64,000 bases of DNA from Symsagittifera roscoffensis (taxonomy: Eukaryota; Xenacoelomorpha; Acoela; Convolutidae): assembly GCF_963678635.1 (NCBI RefSeq), contig NC_087062.1, positions 68,914,223-68,978,222 of the forward strand. Reading direction: 5' to 3'. Below are positions 12,602-22,454 of the stretch, piece after piece. The translations under genes were made by a program, and so were the position numbers. Positions within the stretch are counted from its first letter, which is position 1. Every line of letters begins with the position of its first letter. The notes beneath the pieces were generated by a model. That model did not search any database, had not been told where the DNA came from, and worked only from the letters and a program-made list of their open reading frames with translations.

Positions 12602-13746
12602 GGCTCTTTTTCCTCCCCCCCCCCCCACCTGCAAATTTTCATATTTGAAGTTTCCTTTCACTTTCTCCGATTGTCAAGAAAATTGGCATGCAGACTACCC
12701 GGGTTGACCAAAACTTCTAATCATACCATTTCCATTTATGAAAAACTTCTTGTCATACAATTCCATACAATGCCATACGTACAGAACATTGTATGAAATC
12801 TCTATGATAAAGATTTTTCCATAAATGAATATTATATGATAGGTGTTTTTCCATAAACCAAAATTTTTTGATTTTTTTCTTTCAAAATTTAGTTTCTGAA
12901 AAGTTTTTGGTTGTGTTTGCAACCGAACACAAGGGACAAAGACCTTGGTTACTCAAAACACCAAAGGTTGGGCGGTCTTGCATTTACAATGCATAGCAAA
13001 CGACCTGAATTTGGATGTTTTTCACAATTGATATAACAAAAGTACGAACTTTTATTTTTTGGCAAAATTTTTTAATGATGATTATTTTAAATTTTTGATT
13101 TTTCAAGTTATCAGACATTGATCAAGGCTTACATTAACACCCCATACAAAAGAAAGAGGAATTTTCAGCGTTTTTGAAATAAAAATTTAAGTGAAAAGAA
13201 AATAAAAGCCAATTTTATCGTATCCAGGACTACGTTATGCACACAAAATATTAAATTTTGCATGCAAAAAAAAATTTCGAAAAATGTTTGTTTGCGTACG
13301 AAATTCGATTTGCGGTTGAAAAAAAAACAAAAATTTTTTGGGCCAAATTTTCAAAATTGCTTGAAAAATTTTTTGTGTCGCCATCAAAAAAATGCCAGTC
13401 ATGCAATTCCCATATATGGGAATTGTATGATAAGCATTTTTTTCAAAAAAACGAGAACCTCAGTTTTTTATCACCAGACTGTTTTATAAGAATCAAACAT
13501 CCACAGAAATAAGTTTATACCAGTTTTTAACCGTTTTTAGAAATTGTATGAAAATTGTATGACAAACATTTTTCCATACACTTGATGTATGGAATTGTAT
13601 GATAACCATTTTCGGTGTATGGAGGTCAACCCGGGTAATTAGGCTAAAATAAGCATATTTGGTCTGCATAATTAACCTTGTAAAACCAATCGTTAGACCA
13701 TAAAGTTCATGTTTGAGTAAGGTGGGGGGGAAAAGAAAAAAGAGCC
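12602..13746. mobile_element. Family A transposon, copy 2, interrupted by family B
   Basis: The inverted termini GGCTCTTTTTCC and AAAAAAGAGCC are flanked by a perfect 8-bp duplication AAGTTCGA (12594-12601 and 13747-13754). Removing the family B element at 12698-13635 restores a continuous copy of about 207 bp, so this insertion came first. No coding sequence. Confidence 0.9.
12698..13635. mobile_element. Family B transposon, copy 1 (TA duplication, palindromic modules)
   Basis: This 938-bp non-coding element has inverted ends CCCGGGTTGACC and GGTCAACCCGGG. It is flanked by TA on both sides (12696-12697 and 13636-13637), within the family A copy it interrupted. TA duplication points to a Tc1/mariner-type mobiliser. 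The interior contains several short palindromes of the form CATACAATTnnCC...GGnnAATTGTATG. No transposase frame is present. Confidence 0.88.
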
Positions 13747-13807
13747 AAGTTCGATTACTCTTCGAAACATTCGAGCAAAAACATTCGTCATTTTTCTTCA
13801 AAATTTG

Positions 13808-14015
13808 GGCTCTTTTTCCTCCCCCCCCCCTCGCCACCTGCAAATTTTTACATGTAAATTTGTTGACCACGTTGTCCGATTGTTATGAGAAAAAACATAC
13901 AGACTAATAAGGCCACAACAAACATATTTGGTCTTCATACTCAACCTCGTAAAACCACTCGTTACACTAATAAGTTGAAACTGGCGTGAGGTGGGGAAGA
14001 AAAGGAAAAAGAGCC
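13808..14015. mobile_element. Family A transposon, copy 3
   Basis: A complete 208-bp copy with ends GGCTCTTTTTCCTCCCCC and GGAAAAAGAGCC, flanked by a perfect 8-bp duplication AAAATTTG (13800-13807 and 14016-14023). The consensus core with CATATTTGGTCTTCATA is present. Non-coding. Confidence 0.92.
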
Positions 14016-14546
14016 AAAATTTGAAACAACAAGACTGCTCGAATCCTTGCAAAGTCTTCAATGTTTCGACTACCCCTTAACGTTTTTGAAACAGTTTTTA
14101 AAAACATCAACCGAAATAAAAAAGATGATGGAAAATTTTTCAAAAAAATAAACCAAAAATGGATTGTTTTTGCAATTTTTGTTACCTTCCCCCCACACGC
14201 TATGCCAAGTACAAATTAATGTTTGTAGCGTCTAGTAACATGAAAGTAACACCAAAAATCTTGCTTCGATTGAACCTGGAACGGTTTTTGAGTGGATTAT
14301 GTAGCCGCTCACGCCTCAATTACACGAACTATTGCTCACGTTATTTGTTTTTTTATGTAAGGTGTACGGCGCATATGAAGAACTGAGTTGAAAATAGGGT
14401 TGGTGCTTGCAAAAGTAAACATTTCTGTTTGATCAAAATTTTTAAAACACCAAAAATTAAATCATTTTCATCGGTCTGTTGAAAAAATTGATGGCTTCTT
14501 AAAACAGCAATTTTTTTTTCAGTTATTTTCCATCACTCAAATTTTT

Positions 14547-14761
14547 GGCTCTTTTCCAGTTTCCCCCATTTCAAAAAACCGGGTTTTATGTTTGTTTTAC
14601 GTGTTATTACGGCTAAATGCGTGATGTTACGCTGTAAAGTATGAAGAGCAAATCTGTTCACAGTTGTCGATTTGTTCAGCACGCCAAAATTCATTGCATT
14701 ATGACAACGTTAAATAAGCTTTTCAAAATTGAATTTGAAAGGGGGGAACTGGAAAAGAGCC
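14547..14761. mobile_element. Family C transposon, copy 2 (opposite orientation)
   Basis: Ends GGCTCTTTTCCAGTTTCCCC and GGGGGGAACTGGAAAAGAGCC-like, 215 bp, flanked by a perfect 8-bp duplication AAATTTTT (14539-14546 and 14762-14769). Its interior is the reverse complement of copy 1, sharing CACGTGTTATTACGGC-like sequence as ACGTGTTATTACGGCTAAAT. Non-coding. Confidence 0.9.
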
Positions 14762-14887
14762 AAATTTTTGTTCCGAGTTTCGAAAAAATAGTGACGGAAT
14801 ACTTGTGCTGTGGTATTGTTTTGTCTCCGCACAACTTTGGGCTTTTTAACTAAGATTGTTAAATGAATTTTTATGTATCAGACAAAA

Positions 14888-15415
14888 AAATTTGGCTCAC
14901 TTCTACTCCCCCCATTTTTTCAAATTTTTAATTTCCCTAATTTTCTCACGTGTTATTATGGCTGAATGAGTGATGTTACAAGATAATGCATGGAGAACAA
15001 ATCTGTTCACAACAAATGGTTCGTTCACCATGCAGAATTTTATTGCAATTTGACGTCAAAACTGAAGTTCAAATGTGGGGGCAAGTAAAAAAGAATCAAA
15101 ATATTGTTGTCCTTGGTTCAAACTTGAAAAATTTTGTATTTCATGATCAATTATTTTTGTAAGCTTCTGGGGGTGTTTTTTTCCACTTATTCCCCATATT
15201 TCGAATTTTACTTTGTTCTACGTGTTATAATGGCTAAAAGCGTGATGGTACAAAATAAGATCAAGAGATCATGTAAAACAATAATTAGTTTGTTCAACAT
15301 ACAAAATTGTTTACATATGACAACGAAAATTGGTATTTGTTCCGATTTTCGATACGAAAGTAACGGAAAATTTGTGCTCGGGGTGGGTTTTTTTTTCTTC
15401 AGACAAATTTCGACT
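14888..15415. repeat. Two degraded family C copies
   Basis: The segments around 14892-15090 and 15165-15415 repeat the family C interior (ACGTGTTAT...GGCTAAA/GGCTGAA...GCGTGATG/GAGTGATG) but have lost clear ends. Between them and family B there is no gene. Confidence 0.6.
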
Positions 15416-15524
15416 TTTTAACTAGCCATTTCGACAAAATTATTTATATCATTCAAAAGGTATTGTTGTTCTAAGCCCAAATTTGAAAAGATATTTTACC
15501 TGTGATTATTTTTCGTAAAGTTAC

Positions 15525-16018
15525 GGGGGTTTAAAGATTGCAATTTTGGCCAATTTACGACAATTAACGCGCGATATTTCGCGCTATTAACGCGTAAGCG
15601 GAGAGTTAATCCGTCTTAGAAATCGTTCCAAATTGGTTAAAAGAAGCTTATTTGGCATAATTGGTTTGTTACAAGGAGCGAAATATATCCTTTTGTACTT
15701 TATATGGCGTGTGGGGGGATAATTTTCATAAAAAATTTCAAATTTTAGAAGAAAAAAAATTTCATTTTTTTTTATTTCATTGAATTTTTTAATGTTATTA
15801 CTGCTCCATAAACCTGAAAAGGCAGACGGAACATTCAGGGCTTTGCCCTGTTACGAGCAGTCTCGTTTAAATTTAAAATTCAAACGTGGGGAGGTGGAAG
15901 GGAACGAAAAGAAAAGCCACGGGAGTTTAGACATTGCCATTTTGGCCAATTTATGATAACTAAAGCGGTCATTATTTGTGAAACTAACGCGTAGATGGAG
16001 ATTTAAAACATCTTCGAA
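15525..16018. repeat. Pair of direct repeats (about 100 bp each)
   Basis: The block GGGGGTTTAAAGATTGCAAT at about 15525-15630 recurs diverged at about 15918-16018. Shared landmarks are TTTTGGCCAATTTA, AACGCGTA and a GAAATCGTTC end. Between them, near 15820-15870, lies a GGGCTTTGCCCTG-bearing repeat that recurs at 47362-47475. No gene. Confidence 0.55.
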
Positions 16019-16025
16019 ATCGTTC

Positions 16026-16666
16026 AGCTCTTTATCCTTCCCCGCAACTGCAAACTTTTAAGAACAACTAAGAATTTTGCAAACAATTAAGAATTTTGTT
16101 CAAAAACTTCGGTTGCTATGAAAGTTGGGCTCTTTTTCCTTCCCCCCCCCACTTCACACGACCATCAATATATTAGTGTAACGAGTGGTTTTACGAGAAT
16201 GAATATCAAGACTTAATATGTTTGTCGTGGCCTTATTAGTCTGTATGTAAATTTTCATAGCAATCGGACAATGTAATCAACAAATTTACATGCAAGAATT
16301 TGCAGGTGGGGGGAAAGGAAAAAGAGCCGAAAGTTGACATACAGAACAACTAGACCATGACAAACATCTTTATTCTTCAAACTTAACGTTGTAAAACTCT
16401 GTGTTGCGCTGTAAAACTGATGTTTATGAGAAGTGGGGAGAAAAGGAAAAAAGGGCTCTTTTTTCCTTTCCCCCCACCTCATTCAAGCGACAATTTTATG
16501 GTCTAAGCAGTGGTTTTACAAAGTTGATTATGAGGACCAAATATGTTTGTCATAGCCTAGTTAGTCTGCATGTCAATTTTCATGTCAATCGGACAATGTG
16601 AACAGAATTTTGACTTATAAAAATATGCCGGTGGGGGGAAAAGTAAAAAGAGCCGTAAAAAGAGCT
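16026..16666. mobile_element. Family A host copy containing two further family A insertions
   Basis: The outer copy runs AGCTCTTTATCC...AAAAAGAGCT with flanks AATCGTTC (16018-16025) and TATCGTTC (16667-16674), 7 of 8. An inner copy at 16138-16328 is bounded by perfect GAAAGTTG duplications and splits the motif that reads TATGAAAGTTGACATACAG when rejoined. A second inner copy at 16454-16654, with flanks GAAAAAAG and GTAAAAAG, sits inside the right terminal repeat of the outer copy. The family was therefore active over a long period and inserts into itself. Confidence 0.85.
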
Positions 16667-16674
16667 TATCGTTC

Positions 16675-16842
16675 TAAGTTCTTTGAAATTACTGTTCAAT
16701 TTGTCCGATTGTCATGAAAATTGACATGCAGATTGATTAGGCTATAACAAACATATTTGGTCTTCATAATTAACCTTGTAAAACCACTCGTTAGACTATA
16801 AAATTCATGTTTGTGTGAGGTGGGGGGAAAGGAAAAAGAGCC
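16675..16842. mobile_element. Family A transposon, left-truncated copy
   Basis: The core TTGTCCGATTGTCATGAAAA through CATATTTGGTCTTCATAA to the right terminus GGAAAGGAAAAAGAGCC is well preserved. The left terminal repeat is missing. Confidence 0.75.
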
Positions 16843-16901
16843 GCTATGTGATTTATTGATTCTTTGGCTATATGCTAAATATATCGTTTTGTAGTTAACA
16901 A

Positions 16902-17995
16902 CCCGGGATGACCAAAAATACTAGTCATACAATTTCCATGTATGGAAAAATGCTAGTCATACACTTTCCATGCAATTCCATACGTACAGAAAATTGCATG
17001 AAAGGTCTATGATTAGTATTATTTTCTATACTATAACTGAAATTGTATAACTAGCATTTTTCCATAAACCAAAAATATTGATTTTTTACATTTTAATTTC
17101 TCAAAATTTTTTGGCTGTGTTCGTAACCGAACACAAATGACATAAACATTGATTACTCAAAGGTAGTAACCAACGGTTTGGCCGTCTCGCATTAACAATG
17201 CATTGGAAACAGCCTGATATGTGTTACTTGACAATTAACATAACGAAAGTAGTGAACTTTTAAATTTTGGCAATAATTTTCAAAGATGATTATTTGTAAA
17301 ATTTGAATGTTTAAATTACCAGATTTTTATCATGGCATACAAAAACATGTCATACAAAAGAAAGAGGAGTTTTAAGCGTTTTTGAAAAAAATTACGAAGA
17401 GAAAAGGAAAAAAAATCCAATATTAGTATATCCAGGACTACGTTATACACACAAAAAATTAAATTTTGCATGCAAAATTTAAAAAAAAAAAATGTTTGTT
17501 TGAATACGAAAGTCAATTTGCAGTTGAAAAAAAAAACACAAAAAATTTTTTGGGGGCAATTTCAAAAAAATTAGAAAAATTTTTGTCGTCGCCATCAAAA
17601 AATGCTAGTCATACAATTTCCATATATGAAAATTGTATGACTAGTGTTTTTTTTCAGAAAAAAAAAAGTCAAAGTTTTCAGTCGTAGCAGCCCAAAAAAT
17701 GCTTAAATGTTTTGTTCAAAGCTTTTATTTTTCAAAAAAAAAATTAAAAAAAAAATTCTAATCATAATTTCCATATATGGAAATTGTATGGGTAGCATTT
17801 TTTTCATACCATTTTTTTTCCTTTTTTTATGAAGAGATACCAATTTCGATACCAAAACAACTATAAAACACCTTTGAAATTCGATTAAATTCATTTTGCA
17901 AAAATCTATGAAAATTCTATGACCAGCATTTTTCCATAGACTAAGTGTATGAAATTGTATGATTAGCATTTTCGGTCTATGGAGGTCAACCCGGG
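16902..17995. mobile_element. Family B transposon, copy 2
   Basis: This 1,094-bp non-coding copy has ends CCCGGGATGACC and GGTCAACCCGGG. Its interior matches copy 1 throughout, including the stretch GGCTGTGTTCGTAACCGAAC near 17110. At least four palindromic modules such as TAGTCATACAATTTCC paired with AAATTGTATGACTA lie at about 16920-16990, 17605-17655, 17755-17800 and 17900-17990. The flanking dinucleotides read AA on both sides rather than TA. Confidence 0.85.
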
Positions 17996-18139
17996 AAAGC
18001 ATGTGGAGAATGTTTTTCACAAAAACAAACTAAATTTTTCTGGAAAACTTTATCAATTTTTTCTGAAGCTAACAAAACTCCATTTGCCCTAAGGGTAGTC
18101 AGAAAATTCAAGGCTTCATGCTGATACAATCAGTGTTGT

Positions 18140-18440
18140 AATATTTTTAAATTGTATTCTCATTCGTTTAATCATAGCTAAATTAGTGCTTTTGCTATGT
18201 AGAGTATGAAGAACAATTGTTAGTTTGTTCACCATGCCAAGTCTCGTTGCATTATGAAAACGTTAGAGTAGTTTTTCATGCTCTTTTGACTCCTCCACCT
18301 TACATATGCATCAACTTGCTGGCCTAATGGCGGGTTTTACTAGCGGTTGATTATGAAGACCAAATATGTTTGCTTTATGGTCTAAAAAGCTCGCATACCA
18401 AATTTTGTAACGATTTAAAGATGCGAACAAAAGATTAGTT
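18140..18440. repeat. Family C and family A fragments
   Basis: About 18140-18290 resembles the family C interior (AGAGTATGAAGAACAATTG, GCATTATGAAAACGTTAG). About 18295-18440 resembles family A (GATTATGAAGACCAAATATG). Neither has both ends. Confidence 0.6.
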
Positions 18441-18540
18441 GGCTCTTTTACACTCCCCCACACATTCGAATTTCAGTTAAAAAAACTAATTTACGTAATG
18501 TAATGAAACTTCTTAAGGTGAATAAACTAAATATTGTGAA

Positions 18541-18952
18541 CAGGGATGTAAAAAAATATATTTAAAAATATTTAAATGTTTCCTGACGAGGAGAAAAAAT
18601 TCTGAACAATCATTGGCCTATCAGAGATGAGTTTCTGAACAATCATTGGCCTATTCAAAACGATCGTGGCCAATCAGAATGCAAGCGACGCACGATTAAT
18701 CCATTCGAGTTGAGCTAGCTTAACTCGAATGGATTAATCGTGCGTCGCTTGCATTCTGACAATTGAATTGTCAATTAGCCAAGCCAAGCCAAGCTTCAAT
18801 TATTGGCCGAGTTATGTTGGAAACCTGCTTTGCAATTCAAACAATAATTGTTACGAAAAATAAATATATTTTATTTTTTGAACTGGAAAATAAATTATTT
18901 AAATGTATTTATTGTCAATATATTTAAATACAAATATTTTTTTACATCCCTG
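18541..18952. mobile_element. hAT-type foldback MITE (family D)
   Basis: The ends CAGGGATGTAAAAAAATA and ATTTTTTTACATCCCTG are inverted, and a perfect 8-bp duplication ATTGTGAA flanks them (18533-18540 and 18953-18960). CAGGG ends with 8-bp duplications are typical of hAT elements. Two direct repeats of TTTCTGAACAATCATTGGCC occur near 18600-18655, and an 86-bp palindrome occupies the centre. Non-coding. Confidence 0.92.
18674..18759. repeat. 86-bp near-perfect palindrome
   Basis: Each arm is 43 nt and the arms pair without loop around 18716/18717. The only mismatch I find is a G against T at 18712/18721. The centre is AGCTAGCT. A second small palindrome TGACAATTGAATTGTCA follows at 18757-18773. 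Confidence 0.9.
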
Positions 18953-19290
18953 ATTGTGAACATAATTGTGCTTCATACTTTACATAGTAAGATCACAATT
19001 TCACCCATGATACTGCATTAGACTACTAAAAAATGGAAAGCTTGAAATGTGGGTAAAATGAAAAAGAGCCGTGTTTCAAAAATCAAATTGAAAGGCATGA
19101 GGTAGAGAGTCGAAACAGCCAATTCTGTAAGCACCCACCCCCTTCCCCCCTTCATTGTTGAAGACCAAAAAGTATTTTGAGGGTCTATAATTTTATGTGA
19201 AGAGTAAAAAAAAAAAGTTTGTTATAGTATCAAATATAGCAGAGGGGGCACTCCCAGATGTGAAGTTGGCGGGGGAGAGAGAGAGCGAGG

Positions 19291-19458
19291 ATGCCGCCGA
19301 AGAAGAAAAAAGAAGCAGCAGCAGCAGCAGCCGCAGGGGGCAAAAAGAAAAAGAAGGCGGGCGATGATGGTGACCCCCTCCCCCCACCAAAGATAAACAT
19401 GAGTGCTGATGAAATTAGGCTCATCTCCCAGATTCAATGCCACCACACCACGCCTTAT
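19291..19458 (+). CDS. Possible first exon of the acetyltransferase gene (Lys/Ala-rich)
   Basis: An ATG at 19291 opens a 56-codon frame beginning MPPKKKKEAAAAAAAGG, with a further Lys run and ending before a TGA at about 19459. The Lys-rich start resembles the Lys/Gly-rich tract in the next exon, 150 bp downstream, so it may supply the protein N-terminus through a splice I cannot fix. Candidate donors are GTGACC near 19350 and GTGCTG near 19401; a possible acceptor is CAAAAAAG just before 19603. It could also be an unrelated short frame or part of a 5' leader. Confidence 0.4.
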
Positions 19459-19611
19459 TGATCAAGGACTCCGTTTTTTGGGACTTTTAAATCATATGTG
19501 AATTTTTAGGGTTTCTTCAATTATTTTAATTATTTTTAAAAAATAACACTTATAACAAACAATTTTGCGTATGCTTTTTCTGTGGGCATTCGCTGTCCAA
19601 AAAAGGGGAAA

Positions 19612-20131
19612 ATGCCGACTGAGATTTCCTTGCTTCACATCATCACTGATGATTATTACCACGTGATTAAAGATTACGAGAAGGACGGAGACGGGGCCAA
19701 GAAAGGTGGGAAAAAAGGAGGTAAAGCATCAGCCGCCAAAGCTGACAAGAAAGGAGGGGGCAAAAAGAGCATGAAGGATGGTGGGAAAGGAGGGAAGAAA
19801 CCCAAATCTAAAAGCAAGGACAATGACTCAGACGACGGAGGTGGAGGGGGTGGGGGAGGTAAAAAGGACAGAGAGGGTTGGGCAACCGATCCCAAACCGA
19901 AACCCATTAAACCAACAATTGAGAACCCGAGTTTACCAGATGACAAGTATGGCATTGAGAGGATTCTTAAGTTGGTCACGTGTTATGAGGATCCGGACTA
20001 CGGCGGCTGTACTATATCTGGACTGCTATCCAGTGACATGGTGCTTCTGATGATTAAGAAGACACACTTATTAGACAGTGTGTTGAATCATCCTTGTACT
20101 CTTGTGGCCAAACATGAGGGCAGGATAATAG
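19612..20131 (+). CDS. GNAT-fold N-acetyltransferase, exon with N-terminal half
   Basis: From ATG 19612 the frame runs 173 codons to a split Gly codon at 20131, followed by the donor GTAAGC. The start MPTEISLLHIITDDYYHVIK resembles the first strand and helix of GNAT enzymes (acetyl-CoA-dependent N-acetyltransferases). An inserted Lys/Gly/Ser-rich tract of roughly residues 24-90, including a run of eight Gly, interrupts the fold before DKYGIERILKLV. It ends HPCTLVAKHEGRIIG, the usual strand before the catalytic core. The exon joins in frame to 49353-49459 and 50458-50781, giving 316 residues from this Met. Motif order resembles arylalkylamine N-acetyltransferase-like proteins of invertebrates, but substrate is unknown. 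Upstream sequence could add residues. Confidence 0.8.
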
Positions 20132-22075
20132 GTAAGCAAGCGAATCTTTCACCCCCCCCCCTGGCCACAAGAAAACAATTTACAACACAAAACTAGAATC
20201 ACTATTGCTTTAAAGAGTGGGATTGGCATAAAACTCCAATTTTCAAATCATTATTTTGATTTTCTTTCTCCGTCGCATAATTGATTTGATTAACAATGTT
20301 GTCACAAAAAAGGTAGGGATAGTTTTCTATTTTCAAAGTAATTCCAGTTTTTTAACCTTAGCTCAAACCTTGTTGAAAATCTGCAATTATTTTTGTAAAA
20401 GTTGTCAATCGACGTTTTAGACGTAAGATTTTCAGGAGTAAAGTAGTTGGGTAAGAAAGGAAAAACAATTTCCAGGTTTTTGTTAACGCATAATTTGACG
20501 TTAACACAGATTTGGTCTCCTCAGAAAAATTTTATTGTCTTGACATCGTTAAAAAATTCTTGAATATGAACATCATGAAAATGCTAAATTGATCAAAAAA
20601 TTGTCAAAAATTTACGTTTTAAAAGTTACAATGCTTTTGTTTTTAAACCCTCTGAAAATTATCGCTGCAGTCAACTATGCGTTTTGTTCCAAAATTTCTT
20701 TTTGGTTTCAAAATTTTACTTTTGTAAAAATATATTGACCTTGAATGAGGGCAGGTTGCATGTTTAACAAACTAACTAATATGAACCGATTTTTCTTCAT
20801 AGTTTACATCAAATCATTGCGCATTTAGTCAAAATAACATGAAAAAAGTATAAAATTGAACAAGGATAAACGGGTACTGTGCAAGTAGCACAGAATGTTC
20901 CGACCAATCTTAGAAAATTACAACTAAAATATTTTTCCAATTAGTGTCGTTTTTTCGGTTTGGTGTGATGAAAAATCTGAGCGAAAAAAAGGCAGTCATT
21001 GTAGAATACGCAAATTGGAAAACACTTTTTGAAGACAAATAACGAGAATAAACAAAAAATCAAAAAAAAAATTAAAAACTTTTAAAATAATTTTCAAAAT
21101 TTGTTCCTCAAATTTTTGAAGTGTTTGATCCTAAGATTAAGCTAAAAACTCCAAAAACTAACTTTGTTTAAGTTAAACTACAATTTCAAGGCTTAAGTCA
21201 AGCATAGTTAAGCTAATGTAAGCCTGCTCATTTCCTCGAAATCTGACGAAAAAATCGAAAACTTCAAACCAGATTTTCTCCACAACAGAGATTTTCTCGA
21301 CAACAGATTTGAAATTTATTATGTGGATCGAATCACGACTGAAAGGGCTTTAATATAACTCAACCCAGTCCGATCAATATTTGTGGTACCTGATTGTGCG
21401 TGGAAAACCAAAAGCAAACAAAAAAAATACACCCGAATACCAAGTTCTAAAACATTTTCAATGGTCGGAACAATAACTTGCTATATGAGGGTGGGCTGGA
21501 AAACATTCCAATTTTTTCAACAAGCTAAAGATAATATCTACATGGGGATTGCTGATCGGATTATCCCAAATTTTCAACAAGAAAATTTAAAACTGGATCA
21601 CTAAACGGGTCATTTTAAATAATCTGTTTAGTAGTCCCGAAGTAGATTTTAAACTTTGATCGTCGAAAAATTTGGAGTGATTTCCACCCCCACCCTCACA
21701 TTGTTCAATATAGTCGTTTCACGTACTACACTGGCTAAATACGCAATGATATAACGTAAAGTATGAAGAAAGATCTTTCACGTTAGTTATTGAACCTTTT
21801 TTTGTACCATCCCCCTAAGTTATCGGGGTTAAATTAGAGTGCATTCAAAATTAGTTATACTGCTACTAGAAGACGTAAAACAAAACTACTGAGATATTCT
21901 AAAGATATTCTAAAGTGAGATATTCTAAAGAGTAAGATATTCAAAAATATTCTATTGGTAAAACAGAATAAACATTTCTATAACAGCAGTAAGTAATCCA
22001 TCTATAGTTACCTTAATTGTAAGGTAAATTTTCTTCAAATTTTTCCTGAAACTCAGAAAGAATCAAGTGAAAAAG

Positions 22076-22454
22076 TGAGTTATAGATGGATTATTATACT
22101 CATAGAGTAATTTCAGATAAGGTACACCGTCTACTCGTCACGCTATCTTATTTTCGGCCGGATAGATTCGTGCAACTTCTTAGTCTAATACCAATCTTAA
22201 TCTTACTCTTAAATCTCCTAGTCTCAATAGATCTAGTGTAGACCGGTTTACGCGAGTTAGTTCCAGAATGAGAACAATTGTATTCTAAGTTAAATTCAAA
22301 TTGTTCTGGTGTTAAAACTACAAGTAGTTTCAACACTTTACAAATAAATAAGTTGTTAGTTTGATGGAGTATGATTGGTTAGTATTTAATATTTTATAGA
22401 GAAAAAATATCATAATAATAACCAATGATAAATACTAGTTTATGTCTGGTTCCA
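22076..22454 (-). repeat. 3' LTR of the large retroelement
   Basis: 379 bp, TG...CA on the minus strand. It matches 40382-40729 at about 95 percent outside a segment at about 22245-22278 that is absent there. The block CGGCCGGATAGATTCGTGC is shared with the older LTR at 10859-11184. Confidence 0.93.

Larger units (their letters stand above)
18441..19070. mobile_element. Family C copy interrupted by a hAT-type element
   Basis: The left end GGCTCTTTTACACTCCCCC at 18441 and the right end AATGAAAAAGAGCC at 19070 enclose family C sequence once the 412-bp insertion at 18541-18952 is removed. Flanking 8-mers are not clearly duplicated. Confidence 0.7.

Noticed and set aside
12461-14061. Several small open frames on both strands
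   Set aside because: They fall within families A and B and are repeated with the terminal repeats; no codon-level support.
19674-19979. Minus-strand Pro/Ser-rich frame opposite the acetyltransferase exon
   Set aside because: It is the antisense of the Lys/Gly-rich tract and has no independent support.
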